Positions 26,378 through 35,864 of a DNA stretch of 64,000 nucleotides are shown in pieces (within the stretch, counting starts at the first letter, position 1; each line of letters begins with the position of its first letter). The position numbers were made by a program, and so were the translations under genes. The notes below the pieces were generated by a model. It saw only the letters and a program-made list of their open reading frames with translations, was not told where the DNA came from and searched no databases. The stretch spans positions 62,001 through 126,000 of the forward strand of contig CAWBST010000027.1 of assembly GCA_963791495.1 (NCBI GenBank). Reading direction: 5' to 3'. Source of the DNA: JAMXLO01 sp963791495 (lineage in GTDB: Bacteria; Pseudomonadota; Alphaproteobacteria; Acetobacterales; Acetobacteraceae).

Positions 26378-27470
26378 GACTGGTCTCCCTGATGTCCGCC
26401 TCCACCGCGTGGTCGGCCGCATCGAACAGACGTTCATCGTCCGCCTCCCAGCGCAGCGCCACGCGCGTGCCTGCAGTGTGACGAGGCGTCGCGTCGGGGC
26501 CAAGTGCCGGACCGCGTGCCACCAGCGTCGTCTCGGGAGAGAGCCGCACCACATGCTCCACGACCGCGCCGAGCCAGGTGCAGAGTTCAACTTCCCCCTC
26601 GACGCAACCGCCGCCATGCAGCGCAAGTCGCACGCTGTCGGGACGCACTGCCAACGTCGCCTCGCCGTCGCGCGCATAGCGATTGGCCAGTGCGATGCTC
26701 GCTCCGTCCGGCAGCACAAGACGGCGCCCACTCAGCCGGCCGGTCACGATGTTGCTGCCGCCGATGAACCGGGCGACGAACGGATTGGCGGGGCGGGAGT
26801 GCACCGTCTCCGGCGTGCCGATCTGCTGCACGCGCCCCTCGTGCATCACCACCAGGCGGTCGGCCAAAGCCATCGCCTCGGTCTGGTCATGCGTCACCAT
26901 CATCGTGGTGATGCCGCCGCGCTGCTGCAGGATGCGGATCTCGCGCGCCATGTCCTGGCGCAATGCGGCATCCAGGTTGGACAGCGGTTCGTCTAGCAGC
27001 AGCACACGCGGATGGATCGCGAGCGCCCGAGCCAACGCGACGCGTTGCTGCTGACCGCCCGACAGTTGCCGCGGCAGCCGCGATGCGAACGGCTCCAGCT
27101 TCACCAGGCGGAGCATCTCGGCAACGCGCGCGTCCATGGCGGCCGCCCCCATGCGTCGCATCTCAAGCCCAAACGCAATGTTGCGTGCAACGGACAGGTG
27201 CGGAAACAGCGCATAGCTCTGAAACACGATGCCCATCTCCCGCCGATGCGGCGGCAGCGCGACGATGCTCGTGCCGTCGAGACGGATGTCACCGGCGGAA
27301 GGCGGCACGAATCCCGCGATCATGCGCAGCGTCGTTGTCTTGCCGCAGCCTGAGGGACCGAGCAGCACGATCAATTCGCCGGGGCGCACGTCGATGCTGA
27401 CGGCATCAACCGCGGGCTGCGTGCCGAACTGCTTGCTGAGGTTGTCGAGCGTGAGTGCCGTCGCGGTCAT
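26370..27470 (-). CDS. ABC transporter ATPase (PotA type)
   Basis: 366 residues. Walker A is GPSGCGKTTTLRMIAG (~37-52), the signature LSGGQQQRVALARAL, Walker B VLLLDEPLSNLDAAL and the H-loop MVTHDQTEAM. The C-terminal ~130 residues are a TOBE-type regulatory domain (TLAVRPDSVRLALHGG). It overlaps both its upstream and downstream genes, indicating tight coupling. It energises import of a polyamine-like or other small cationic solute. Confidence 0.92.
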   Translation of the reverse strand: MTATALTLDNLSKQFGTQPAVDAVSIDVRPGELIVLLGPSGCGKTTTLRMIAGFVPPSAGDIRLDGTSIVALPPHRREMGIVFQSYALFPHLSVARNIAFGLEMRRMGAAAMDARVAEMLRLVKLEPFASRLPRQLSGGQQQRVALARALAIHPRVLLLDEPLSNLDAALRQDMAREIRILQQRGGITTMMVTHDQTEAMALADRLVVMHEGRVQQIGTPETVHSRPANPFVARFIGGSNIVTGRLSGRRLVLPDGASIALANRYARDGEATLAVRPDSVRLALHGGGCVEGEVELCTWLGAVVEHVVRLSPETTLVARGPALGPDATPRHTAGTRVALRWEADDERLFDAADHAVEADIRETSHA

Positions 27471-28321
27471 CGCACCACCTGGCCCAGTCGGACGAACCGG
27501 TCCAGCACCAGCAGCAGTACCGCCAACGCGACGATCTGCGCGACGGCGACAGCAGAGACCAGCGGGTCGATGTGGTACTCCAGATATTGCAGCACCGCGA
27601 CCGGCAGCGTGGTGACGCCGGGACTGGTGAGGAACAGCGCCAATTCCAGGTTCTCGAACGAGATGACGAACGCGAACAGTGCGGCAGCAACGATACCGGC
27701 GCGCATCGCCGGCAGAGTGACGCGCCAGATCACGGTGAGCGGTCCGGCACCCAGGCTGGCCGCCGCTTCCTCCGCCGCGCGATCATGGTTGGTCAGGCTG
27801 GCGAGACAGAGCCGCACCACCCAGGGTGTGGTGATCATGACATGCGCCAGCACCAGTCCCACGATCGAGCCGGTGACGGTGGAGCCAAGTTGTTCGTCGA
27901 CTGCCACGAGCGCCACGTAGATCGCAAGGCCCAGCGCGATGCCCGGCATGGTGAGCGGGGCGAGCAGCAGCATGGAGACAGCGCCGCGACCGCGAAAGCG
28001 ATGTCGCGCCAGACCGATGCCGGCAGGAATGCCGAGAAGCAGGCTGCCCGCGACCGACACCACGCCAAGCTTCAGGCTGGTGACAACCGCGGCGCCGAAG
28101 TTCGGCACGATGGCGAGATACCAGGCGAACGTGTACCCGCGCGGCGGGAACAGGATCAGCTTCTCGTCGAACAAGGAGAGGTAGAGGGTGAGCAGCAGCG
28201 GCACCACAATCAGGACGGTGCCGCAGACGATCAGAGCAAGCACGACGATGCGTTCCGCTGCGCGTGCGATGTTGTCGCGATCGTCGCGGACCAACGGCAT
28301 GCCGTTGCTGCTGGCTGTCAT
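27467..28321 (-). CDS. ABC transporter permease (PotC type)
   Basis: 284-residue inner-membrane permease and the first gene of the operon. Hydrophobic segments are clear (IVVLALIVCGTVLIVVPLLL first), and the EAA loop reads AAEEAAASLGAGPLTVIWRV. The stop overlaps the ATPase start by four bases. Gene order C-A-D-B on the minus strand covers all parts of one importer. No operator is recognisable upstream of 28321. Confidence 0.88.
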   Translation of the reverse strand: MTASSNGMPLVRDDRDNIARAAERIVVLALIVCGTVLIVVPLLLTLYLSLFDEKLILFPPRGYTFAWYLAIVPNFGAAVVTSLKLGVVSVAGSLLLGIPAGIGLARHRFRGRGAVSMLLLAPLTMPGIALGLAIYVALVAVDEQLGSTVTGSIVGLVLAHVMITTPWVVRLCLASLTNHDRAAEEAAASLGAGPLTVIWRVTLPAMRAGIVAAALFAFVISFENLELALFLTSPGVTTLPVAVLQYLEYHIDPLVSAVAVAQIVALAVLLLVLDRFVRLGQVVR

Positions 28322-28408
28322 GCTATGCGCAGACCAGACCGTCGGCGGACGGCGGTGTCAACCGTTAGCCATGAGGGTGGGTGAGCGCTCCTCGTCGGCG
28401 CCAGTCAT

Positions 28409-29059
28409 TCAACAGGTCGCATCGACGCTTCTTGGCCGGCGGACGGCCCTCACCTTTCCGCTGCTTCCGCCGCCACAGAAAAATCGGTCGCCCCTATCCG
28501 ATTCAAGTCCCGAGACACCGGTCCCGGCCGGCATCTCAAGGCGCTCGAGCACTTCCCCCGTCTCGCGATCGATGCGCCGGACATCGCTCGCCTCGTCCTG
28601 CCAGGTGCCATGCCAGAGCTCACCGTCGACCCAGGTGACACCCGTGACGAAGCGATCGGATTCGATGGTGCGGAGCACGGCCCCGCTTTCCGGATCGACC
28701 TGATGGATCTTGCGGCCACGGTGCTGGCCGACCCAGAGCGTTCCTTCAGCCCAGGCGAGCCCCGAATCCCCGCCATTGCCAGGCGCCGGAATCGTGCCGA
28801 GCACCTCACCGGTCTTGGGATCGATCTTCCGGATCACGGCCTCGGCGATCTGGAACAGATGCGTTCCGTCGAAAGCCGTTCCCGCATCACCAGCGACGTC
28901 GAGCGCGCCGACGACCTCTCCGCTTTCCGGATCGAGGGCGTTCAGTCTGTCGCCGGAAGCGAACCAGACCCGTTGCCCATCAAAGCTGACCCCGTGCACG
29001 GCATCGACGCCCGGAAAGGGGCCGTATTCGCGAATGACTTCGGCGCGTGTGTGCTTCAT
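28409..29059 (-). CDS. Beta-propeller protein (glutamine-cyclotransferase-/Vgb-like)
   Basis: 216 residues made of repeated blades around FDGQRVWFASGDRLNALDPES, WAEGTLWVGQHRGRKIHQVD and WVDGELWHGTWQDE. The pattern resembles glutamine-cyclotransferase-like or Vgb propellers but no catalytic residues can be assigned. No signal peptide is present. AAGGTGG lies just before the ATG at 29059, and the gene begins 9 bases after the end of the frameshifted regulator, so it is probably co-transcribed and regulated with it. Confidence 0.65.
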   Translation of the reverse strand: MKHTRAEVIREYGPFPGVDAVHGVSFDGQRVWFASGDRLNALDPESGEVVGALDVAGDAGTAFDGTHLFQIAEAVIRKIDPKTGEVLGTIPAPGNGGDSGLAWAEGTLWVGQHRGRKIHQVDPESGAVLRTIESDRFVTGVTWVDGELWHGTWQDEASDVRRIDRETGEVLERLEMPAGTGVSGLESDRGDRFFCGGGSSGKVRAVRRPRSVDATC

Positions 29060-29068
29060 GGTTCCACC

Positions 29069-30290
29069 TTATCCGCTTGCCAGCGGACCCGGGAGTAACA
29101 AGCTTGTCGGGAATCCCGGCACGTTCGGCGCCATCCAGCGACAAGCCCGACCGCGACCAAAGGATTCGACCTTGCCGTCCTCCGCCAGTGCCTCGAGCGC
29201 GCGCTGGGCAGTGCGTGGGCTGACGTCGAGCGCCAGCGCCAGCGCCGAACTCGACCACGCCTCGCCATCGCCGAGCAGAGCAAGCACCTCGGCATGGTCT
29301 CCTTCGACGGGCGGCGCCAGCACAGCGACCACATTCGTCCCGGGCGGTTTCAGGTACGAAGCCTCGCTTCGTCGCGTTCAATCCGCTCAGCGGCCTGAGT
29401 GCTTTGCGCAGCCGCCCGATCTCGACACGCAGCCGCGCGCGATGCGACTCATCGGCATCACGCGCCCGAAAGGCGCGCGCGATCAGCGTTTCGCGCGATA
29501 CATCTTCGGGCCACGCCTCGGTGAGCACGCGGGCGAGCGTGAACAACACCGGACGACCAGCAAGCGGAACGACGCTCCTCCCGGCGCGCACGACCTTGCG
29601 GCAGGCATCGACCACGAGCGCGTCCGAAGCAATCAGCGCCTCGACCTCGGCTAGCCCGAGCAGTCGTTGCCCAGCGCGCGTGATCAGACGCGCGGCAGGT
29701 GCATCGAGCGCGCGTGACGCTCGGTCGACCTCGGCCGCGAGCGCAGGGATCCCCGTCTTGCGTGCGGCGTGCCCGGCCCGATCGAGCGCGGCGCGTGCCT
29801 GCTCTGCCCGAATGCGCCGCATCGCGATCCCTGCGGCGACCAGCCAGTATCCGGTCCGCGACGCCGGCGGCAGCACGTCGACATTGAGTGCATCGAGCGT
29901 CCGCTCGGATTGATCGAGACGCCCGATCAGGAGGAGCCGCCGGGCATCGAGGTAACCGGCATGCGCGGCGTTCGCCCGATCGCCATGCGCCTCAAGCGTC
30001 CCGCGCGCCGCGCCGAGCGTCTGCATGGGCGCACTCAGATCGCGCGAGACGAGCGCTATCTCCGCCTCGGCAACGACGCATCGTGCACGGGCCATCGCCT
30101 CATTTGGGCCGAAGGCACGCGTGGCGTTCCGCAGCAGTTCCTTCGCGCGCGTCAGGTCGCCAAGCTGCGCCATCGCGATGCCGCGCAGCGCAAGCGCGGG
30201 CGGATCGTCGCGCAGCGCAACCCGCTTCAGCGCCGCCAGCGGATCGCCCGCCGCGAGCGCGCGGGCCGCAGCCGTGATCAGCGAGTCCAT
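29069..30290 (-). pseudogene. Winged-helix/HTH transcriptional regulator, interrupted by one frameshift
   Basis: The first frame (ATG 30290) has TPR-like helices (ALAAGDPLAALKRVALRDDP) and an OmpR-type effector segment (RARLRVEIGRLRKALRPLSG). The second frame adds a C-terminal HTH-like part (SSALALALDVSPRTAQRALE). They join as one protein of ~406 residues if one C near 29353 is dropped (FVPETAR becomes FVLKPPG). The neighbours, a beta-propeller gene and the divergent membrane/DUF899 genes, recur together in related genomes as far as I recall, so it probably controls that set. Confidence 0.7.
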
Positions 30291-30397
30291 CGAAATCCCG
30301 TCACACTTGTCACTCTCACCCGCCTGTCCATCCGCCCTACATCGTCGCTCGGTCCTGCAACGGCCGGAAACGGCGACAATCGATCGGGAGCCGGAAA

Positions 30398-30667
30398 ATG
30401 ACGACGTCCTCAGCGACAGACAAAGGCAGCGGATGGGTGTGGCAGCCGCGCGGCGCGGCAGGCTGGCTCGGCCTCGCTGCCTCGCCGACCTTCACGCTCA
30501 TGGCGTGGATCGCGACGAGGCATGCACCGCCGATCGCCCTCTGCACCTCGCCTTCCAGCATGCCGCCGACCGACGGCATGACTGCGATGTACCTGCTGAT
30601 GAGCCTCTTCCACCTGTCGCCTTGGCTGAAGCTGGCTTCCACCCGCGGGCACACACCTAACCGATAA
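30398..30667 (+). CDS. Small membrane protein upstream of the DUF899 gene (89 aa)
   Basis: 89 residues with two hydrophobic segments (~22-41 and ~58-75) and a conserved-looking PTDGMTAMYLLMSLFHLSPW stretch. GGGAG precedes the ATG at 30398. It stands 16 bases before the DUF899 gene and is divergent from the frameshifted regulator. I recall similar small membrane proteins next to DUF899 genes elsewhere but no function. Confidence 0.6.
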   Translation: MTTSSATDKGSGWVWQPRGAAGWLGLAASPTFTLMAWIATRHAPPIALCTSPSSMPPTDGMTAMYLLMSLFHLSPWLKLASTRGHTPNR

Positions 30668-30683
30668 CCAAAGGAGACCGACC

Positions 30684-31376
30684 ATGAACCAAGCAATCGT
30701 TTCGCGCGACCAGTGGCTTGACGCCCGCAAGGCGCTTCTCGCCAAGGAGCGCGCCATGACCCACCAACTCGACGCACTCCGCGCCGAGCGCCGGCAGCTG
30801 CCCTGGGTCAGGATCGAGAAGCCCTATGTCTTCGAAGGGCCCGAGGGCAAGTGCACACTCGGCGACCTGTTCCGCGGCCGCAGCCAGCTAGCCATTTATA
30901 ATTTCATGCTGACACCGGGCTCAGACAACGTGTGCCGCGGCTGCTCGTTCATCGCCGATCATGTCGACGCGGCGCGGCAGCATTTCGAGCACGCCGACCT
31001 GTCGTTCGCCGCGGTCTCGCGCGTGCCGCTTCAGCGGATCGAGGAGGTCAAGCACCGGATGGGCTGGACATTCCCCTGGGTCTCCTCAGACGGCAGCGAC
31101 TTCAACTTCGATTTCGGCGTGTCGTTCACGCCCGAGGACCTCGCCGCCGGTCGCGCGATCTACAATTACGGCGAGGTGATCCGCGAAGCCCAGGACATGT
31201 TCGGCGCGCACATCTTCGTCAAGGACGCCGGCGGCGCCATCTGCCACACCTACTCGACCCATCGTCGCGGCGCCGAACTGCTGATGGGCGCGCTCAACTG
31301 GCTCGATCTCGTACCCAAGGGCCGCAATGAGAGCACCGGCACCATGAGCTGGGTGCGGCTGCACGACGAATATTGA
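30684..31376 (+). CDS. DUF899 thioredoxin-like protein
   Basis: 230-residue cytosolic protein of the DUF899 family (AhpC/TSA-like fold). Visible motifs are RRQLPWVRIEKPYVFEG near residue 36, CxxC in SDNVCRGCSFIADHV, and TYSTHRRGAELLMGALNWLD at the C-terminus. AAAGGAG precedes the ATG at 30684. Substrate unknown; the CxxC pair suggests a redox role. A perfect hairpin at 31411 separates it from the convergent binding-protein gene. Confidence 0.9.
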   Translation: MNQAIVSRDQWLDARKALLAKERAMTHQLDALRAERRQLPWVRIEKPYVFEGPEGKCTLGDLFRGRSQLAIYNFMLTPGSDNVCRGCSFIADHVDAARQHFEHADLSFAAVSRVPLQRIEEVKHRMGWTFPWVSSDGSDFNFDFGVSFTPEDLAAGRAIYNYGEVIREAQDMFGAHIFVKDAGGAICHTYSTHRRGAELLMGALNWLDLVPKGRNESTGTMSWVRLHDEY

Positions 31377-31410
31377 ACTGGACGGCTCCCGCCAATGCCG
31401 TTCTCGAAAG

Positions 31411-31432
31411 GGCGGTCTTCGAAAAGACCGCC
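31411..31432 (+). terminator. Hairpin terminator between convergent genes
   Basis: GGCGGTCTT (31411-31419) pairs perfectly with AAGACCGCC (31424-31432) around the loop CGAA. It stands 35 bases after the DUF899 stop and 10 bases after the convergent binding-protein stop. There is no T-run, so it may act with Rho or serve both directions. Confidence 0.7.
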
Positions 31433-31441
31433 TCGCGGCTG

Positions 31442-33004
31442 TTACGCCCGGTGCACGCCCCAGAACAGCGGGAACATTGATTTCACAATGTCCTTGATGT
31501 CCGAGCGGAACGCGGTCGGCTGAAACATCTGGCCGAGCGGGATGTAGGGCAGGGTTTCCAGGCCGCGAAGCTGGATCTGCTCGGCGAGTGCCTTTTGTGA
31601 CGCCAGGTCGGGGGCGTCGAACCAGGCATCGCGCAGTTCTTCCAACTTTTCGTCCGTCGGCCAGCCGAACCAGGCCTTCTGGCCGCTGCCCCGCAACGCG
31701 AAGTTGCCGCCGGGATTGGTCACGGTGACGCCATCCAAGGCAGTGATGAAAGCGCTCCAGCCGCCCTTGTCCGTCGGGTTCTTGCTGGTCCGCCGCGTGA
31801 CCACCGTACCCCAGTCCATCGCTTGGAAGTCCACGGTCAGGCCGAGTTTCTGAAACAGATCCCGGGCCACGAGGGACACCTGGCTGTAGACCGGGCGATC
31901 GCTGGCTGACAGCAACACAATCTTTTCGCCGCCATATCCGGCCTCGGCCACGAGCCGCTTGGCGAGAGCAAGATCGCGGGGCCGCGTCAGCACCTCGAGC
32001 CCGACGTGCGACGCCATCGGTTGGCCGTCGGCGAAATAGCCGCCCGGCACGCGGCCGAGTTCGGCCTGCTCGCCGATCACCGCAGTGATAAACGCCTTCT
32101 GGTCGAGCGCCGGCAGCAGCGCGCGCCGCAGCTTCGGATTGTCGAACGGCGTCGTCAGGTGATTTAGCGCGATGATCGGCTGCCATCCGAAAGGATCGTT
32201 CACCGCGACCACAACATCGGGCGATGTGCGCAGCATCGGGCAAAGGTCGATCAGCGGCTGTTCGACCCAGTCGACCTCGCCCTTCTGCAAGGCAGCGGCG
32301 GCGGTCGCCGAGTCCGGTTGCACGATCCATTCGACCCGCTCGAAATGCGCCACCTTGCCGCCCGCATAGAAACTCGGCGGTTCCTGACGTGGCACGTAGC
32401 CATCAAACCGGGAATAACCCGCGTGGGCGCCGGAAACCCACTCGCCGGGCAGGAAGCGAAACGGCCCCGATCCAATCGTTTCCTTGACCTGCTCGGAGGC
32501 CGGCGTCTGCGCCATGCGCTCGGGCATCATGAAGCAGCTTCGCGCACCAAATCCGTAGAGCATCTGGCGAAACGGCTTCTTCAATCGGATCTGGAAACGC
32601 CGGTCGTCGACGGCGACGATCTCATTCGCCACCCTCGTCAACTGCTGGCCGAACGAATCGCGCGAGGCCCAACGCTTCAGCGACATCACGCAGTCCTTCG
32701 CCAGGACCTTTTCGCCGTCGTGGAAGGCGAGCCCGTCGCGCAACGTGAACGTCCAGGTCAACTCGTCGGCCGAGATGTCGTGCCCCGCGCACATCTGCGG
32801 CTGCAACTTGTTGCTCGCATCGATCCCGTACAGCGTATCGTAGACCAGATAACCGTGCGCCTGGGCCACCAACGCGGTGGTCCATATCGGGTCGAGCGAC
32901 GTGAGGTTCGCGTTCGGGATGAACCGCAGCGGCAGCGTGTCAGCGCGTGCCAGCGAAGGGGTCATCAGCAGAGGTATGGCCTTCAGCAGGTCGCGACGAC
33001 GCAT
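31442..33004 (-). CDS. Peptide/opine-type ABC transporter substrate-binding protein (SBP_bac_5)
   Basis: 520 residues. A twin-arginine-like signal (MRRRDLLKAIPLLMTPSLARA) precedes an SBP_bac_5 fold: SLDPIWTTALVAQAHGYLVYD, LTWTFTLRDGLAFHDG, ETIGSGPFRFLPGEW and HLTTPFDNPKLRRALLPALD. GGAGGC precedes the ATG at 33004. No permease or ATPase gene is adjacent, so it is an orphan binding protein here. A decayed paralogue lies at 62278-63347, closely related along its surviving parts. The ligand (peptide, nickel, opine or other) cannot be assigned. Confidence 0.9.
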   Translation of the reverse strand: MRRRDLLKAIPLLMTPSLARADTLPLRFIPNANLTSLDPIWTTALVAQAHGYLVYDTLYGIDASNKLQPQMCAGHDISADELTWTFTLRDGLAFHDGEKVLAKDCVMSLKRWASRDSFGQQLTRVANEIVAVDDRRFQIRLKKPFRQMLYGFGARSCFMMPERMAQTPASEQVKETIGSGPFRFLPGEWVSGAHAGYSRFDGYVPRQEPPSFYAGGKVAHFERVEWIVQPDSATAAAALQKGEVDWVEQPLIDLCPMLRTSPDVVVAVNDPFGWQPIIALNHLTTPFDNPKLRRALLPALDQKAFITAVIGEQAELGRVPGGYFADGQPMASHVGLEVLTRPRDLALAKRLVAEAGYGGEKIVLLSASDRPVYSQVSLVARDLFQKLGLTVDFQAMDWGTVVTRRTSKNPTDKGGWSAFITALDGVTVTNPGGNFALRGSGQKAWFGWPTDEKLEELRDAWFDAPDLASQKALAEQIQLRGLETLPYIPLGQMFQPTAFRSDIKDIVKSMFPLFWGVHRA

Positions 33005-33268
33005 GGTGCCTCCCATATTTTTTCATTCTTGAACGTCCAGACGTTAGTCGCGTCACGGAAAGAAAGAAACACCGTGAGCAGGGCGGGTCTCAGAACGCGT
33101 CGCGCGCCCGCACCTGATCGAACTGAAGGGGAAGAACAAGCCCTCGAGGAAGGCGCGACCGGTCGATTTCAGTGCTGGATGCCGTTCATCACGCACATTC
33201 CAACACGAAGCAGCTCAGGCAGCCACATATTGCGACCGCCGGGTTCGCGCCGCTCGGTCCCTCAGGCC

Positions 33269-34117
33269 TCAGAATGTATCGTCGGTGGATCCACCGCCGC
33301 TGTCGAAGCCTGAATCGCCGTCGCTGCTGTTGTCCGTCCAGGACGACTGATTGTCGCCCGAGGTATCCCAGGTACCATTGTCGACATAACCCGGGTCTGT
33401 CGAGCCGCCGCCCGACGGGTCAGTCCAGGTGCCCTGATCCACATAGCCCTGGTCGGCCGGTGCACTGCCCCATGGTCCGCCGCCTGGTGCGCCATAGCCG
33501 CCGCCGAACCCTCCGCCATAGCTGTGCGAGCCGGAGAACAGGCTCATCAGCGCATTGCCGGCGACCAGGCCGCCTGCCACGCCGGCCGCGGTGGTCAGTG
33601 CCGACCCCAGGAACCCCGACCCCTGACGCTGGAACATGCCCGGCTGGTAACCCTGGCCATACTGCGGCGGCGGTGGTGGTGGCGCCTGTTGGTACCCCTG
33701 CTGCGGCCCACCCTGGTTCCACGCAGGCGCCCCCTGCTGAGGAGGCGGTGCCGAGCGTGACCCGCCACCGAACAACCCGCTGAAGAAACCGCCGGAGCCA
33801 CTGCCCTGCTGTTGCTGCGCCTGCTGGGCGGCCTGCTGTGCCTGCTGCAGCTGCCATTCCAGGCGCTGGATGCGGTTCTGCGCCTCGGTCAGTGCGTGCT
33901 CCTGCACGAAGGCGAGTTGGGTAATGCGATAGGGCGCGGTCGGGTAGCGGTTGAACAGGTCGCCGATGAGCCGGTCGGCCTCCGGGTCCACCGGCGGCAG
34001 GGCCGGCGTCGTGGTCGCCGGCACCGAGCCGCCGAACGACGGCTGCGCCTGCTGCTGCTGTGCGCCGCTGACGCGTGTGATGAACTGGCTGATGATGTCG
34101 CGTTCTTCGTTTGTCAT
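33269..34117 (-). CDS. DUF2076 protein with low-complexity tail
   Basis: 282 residues. The N-terminal ~75 residues match DUF2076 (MTNEERDIISQFITRVSG, DPEADRLIGDLFNRYPTAPY). A glutamine-rich coiled coil (~80-105), a Gly/Pro/Gln/Tyr-rich linker and a small Ala/Gly membrane-like helix (~165-190) follow, then an acidic Gly/Ser/Asp tail. Such proteins are periplasm- or envelope-associated with unknown role. The interval 33005-33268 to its left holds no gene I can support. Confidence 0.8.
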   Translation of the reverse strand: MTNEERDIISQFITRVSGAQQQQAQPSFGGSVPATTTPALPPVDPEADRLIGDLFNRYPTAPYRITQLAFVQEHALTEAQNRIQRLEWQLQQAQQAAQQAQQQQGSGSGGFFSGLFGGGSRSAPPPQQGAPAWNQGGPQQGYQQAPPPPPPQYGQGYQPGMFQRQGSGFLGSALTTAAGVAGGLVAGNALMSLFSGSHSYGGGFGGGYGAPGGGPWGSAPADQGYVDQGTWTDPSGGGSTDPGYVDNGTWDTSGDNQSSWTDNSSDGDSGFDSGGGSTDDTF

Positions 34118-34172
34118 TGGGACAACCCTCTGGGTTCCGTGGCGTGCGATGTGGCTTCGCGGCCTCGTTGCG

Positions 34173-34601
34173 TCAATGGTACGCGAGGCCCAGGCGGCGG
34201 ACTTCGATCACCGGGCAGCGGTCCATCACCACCGTGATACCGGCCTTCCGCGCCCGCTCCGCCGCGGCCTCGTCTATCACGCCTAGCTGCATCCAAACGG
34301 TGCACGCGCCGAGACGGATCGCCTCGTCCACCGCGGCGCCGGCCTTGGCCGAGGCGCGGAAGATGTCGACCATGTCGAGCGGCGCGGCATCTGCCAGCAT
34401 CGCGACGACCGTGCGGCCATGGATCAGTCGGCCCGCCAGCAGAGGGTTGACCGGCGTCGCGTCGTAGCCGCGGGCGAGCAGGAAGCCGAATACGCCATGC
34501 GAGGGCCGCCATGACTTGTCCGAGGCGCCCACCACGGCGATGCGGCGCGTGCCGCTCAGAATGCCGCTGATCGTGTCGTCGCTCAGGCCGTCGATGCCCA
34601 T
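34173..34601 (-). CDS. CoA-binding domain protein (YccU-like)
   Basis: 142 residues forming a single Rossmann-type CoA_binding_2 domain: RRIAVVGASDKSWRPSHGVF, GYDATPVNPLLAGRLIHGR and CTVWMQLGVIDEAAAERARK. Single-domain members are thought to bind CoA or nucleotide and have no known reaction. The ATG at 34601 (MGIDGLSDD) is chosen over a TTG at 34622. Divergent from glyQ about 100 bases away. Confidence 0.85.
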   Translation of the reverse strand: MGIDGLSDDTISGILSGTRRIAVVGASDKSWRPSHGVFGFLLARGYDATPVNPLLAGRLIHGRTVVAMLADAAPLDMVDIFRASAKAGAAVDEAIRLGACTVWMQLGVIDEAAAERARKAGITVVMDRCPVIEVRRLGLAYH

Positions 34602-34702
34602 AACGGCATTCTGCGCCCGCAATGGGCGCCTTGCCAGGGCTCGCCATTGCCCTGCGTGCGCGGGTGCTCTATGTCGCGCCGCGACTCACTGAATCCCTCC
34701 AG

Positions 34703-35566
34703 ATGCACGGCGCAAAACTCAGTTTTCAGGCACTGATCCTACGGCTGCACGAATACTGGTCGCGGCAGGACTGCGTGATTCTGCAACCCTACGACGTGGA
34801 AATGGGCGCTGGCACATTCCATCCGGCTACCACGTTGCGGGCGCTCGGGGCCAGGCCATGGCGGGCGGCCTATGTGCAGCCGAGCCGGCGGCCGACCGAC
34901 GGACGCTACGGCGATAATCCGAACCGGCTGCAGCACTACTACCAATACCAGGTCATCATGAAGCCGTCGCCCGAAGACGCGCAGGACCTGCTGCTGGGCA
35001 GCTACCGTGAACTCGGGCTTGATCCATTGCTGCACGACTTCCGCTTCGTCGAAGACGACTGGGAGAGCCCGACACTCGGCGCATGGGGACTTGGGTGGGA
35101 GGTCTGGTGCGATGGCATGGAGGTGGGCCAGTTCACCTACTTCCAGCAGGTCGGCGGCATCCCGGTGATGTTGCCCTCATTCGAGATGACCTACGGTCTG
35201 GAACGCCTGGCGATGTATGTCCAGGATGTCGACAATGTCTATGACCTGGACTTCAACGGCGCAGGCGTGCGTTACGGCGACGTGTTCCTGCGCGCGGAAC
35301 GCGAATACAGCGCGTTCAACTTCGAGCACGCCGACACAACGCTGCTGACCCGGCACTTCGCCGACGCCGAGGGCGAGTGCGCGGCGTTGCTGGAACAGCG
35401 GTTGGCGCTGCCGGCTTATGACCAGTGCATCAAGGCAAGCCACCTGTTCAATCTGCTGGATGCGCGCGGGGTGATCAGCGTTACCGAACGGGCGAGCTAC
35501 ATCGGCCGCGTACGAACGCTGGCGAAGGGCTGCTGCGAAGCCTGGGTGGCAGGTGACAACCAATGA
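34703..35566 (+). CDS. glyQ: Glycyl-tRNA synthetase alpha chain
   Basis: 287 residues, full length for the alpha2beta2 bacterial enzyme that charges tRNA-Gly. Class II signatures are visible: motif 1 around SFQALILRLHEYWSRQDC, PYDVEMGAGTFHPATTLRAL, and GQFTYFQQVGGIPVMLPSFE with the catalytic pocket. ATG 34703 (MHGAKLSFQ) fits family starts; an upstream ATG would add unrelated residues. Its stop overlaps an ATG at 35563 in the antitoxin frame. The beta chain gene follows only after a toxin-antitoxin insertion of about 950 bases. Confidence 0.95.
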   Translation: MHGAKLSFQALILRLHEYWSRQDCVILQPYDVEMGAGTFHPATTLRALGARPWRAAYVQPSRRPTDGRYGDNPNRLQHYYQYQVIMKPSPEDAQDLLLGSYRELGLDPLLHDFRFVEDDWESPTLGAWGLGWEVWCDGMEVGQFTYFQQVGGIPVMLPSFEMTYGLERLAMYVQDVDNVYDLDFNGAGVRYGDVFLRAEREYSAFNFEHADTTLLTRHFADAEGECAALLEQRLALPAYDQCIKASHLFNLLDARGVISVTERASYIGRVRTLAKGCCEAWVAGDNQ

Positions 35567-35589
35567 TCGAGGAAACGGAAGGAAGCGTG

Positions 35590-35781
35590 ATGGAAGAACT
35601 GGTGATCGAGGATGCTGAAGCCTGCCAGCTTGCCGCCGAGCTGGTCGAGCTCACGGGCGACAGCCTGCGGATGGCAGTCATCACCGCGCTGCGCGAGGAA
35701 CGCGACCGCGCTCTGATCCGCCGCCGGCGGCTCGAGCGGATCATGGCGATCACCCGCGAGATCGCGCTGAGCGCGGCTTAG
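35590..35781 (+). CDS. VapB-type antitoxin, orphan copy (63 aa)
   Basis: Small Rv0623-like antitoxin: IEDAEACQLAAELVELTGDS, then RMAVITALREERDRAL and a C-terminal helix that normally binds the toxin. GGAAGG precedes the ATG at 35590; an in-frame ATG at 35563 overlaps the glyQ stop. No PIN gene follows it directly, and the next gene is another VapB. It may be a solitary relic or cross-talk with the VapC at 36119. Confidence 0.75.
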   Translation: MEELVIEDAEACQLAAELVELTGDSLRMAVITALREERDRALIRRRRLERIMAITREIALSAA

Positions 35782-35864
35782 CGGTACAGGCGGTTCGCGC
35801 TCGACTTCGGGCGGCCGGATGACTAGTTCTACCTTGGCCGCAAGAGTTCTACCAAGGGTCAGAC

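Noticed and set aside
33172..33783. Plus-strand frame opposite the DUF2076 gene
   Set aside because: Antisense to a recognised gene and of biased composition.
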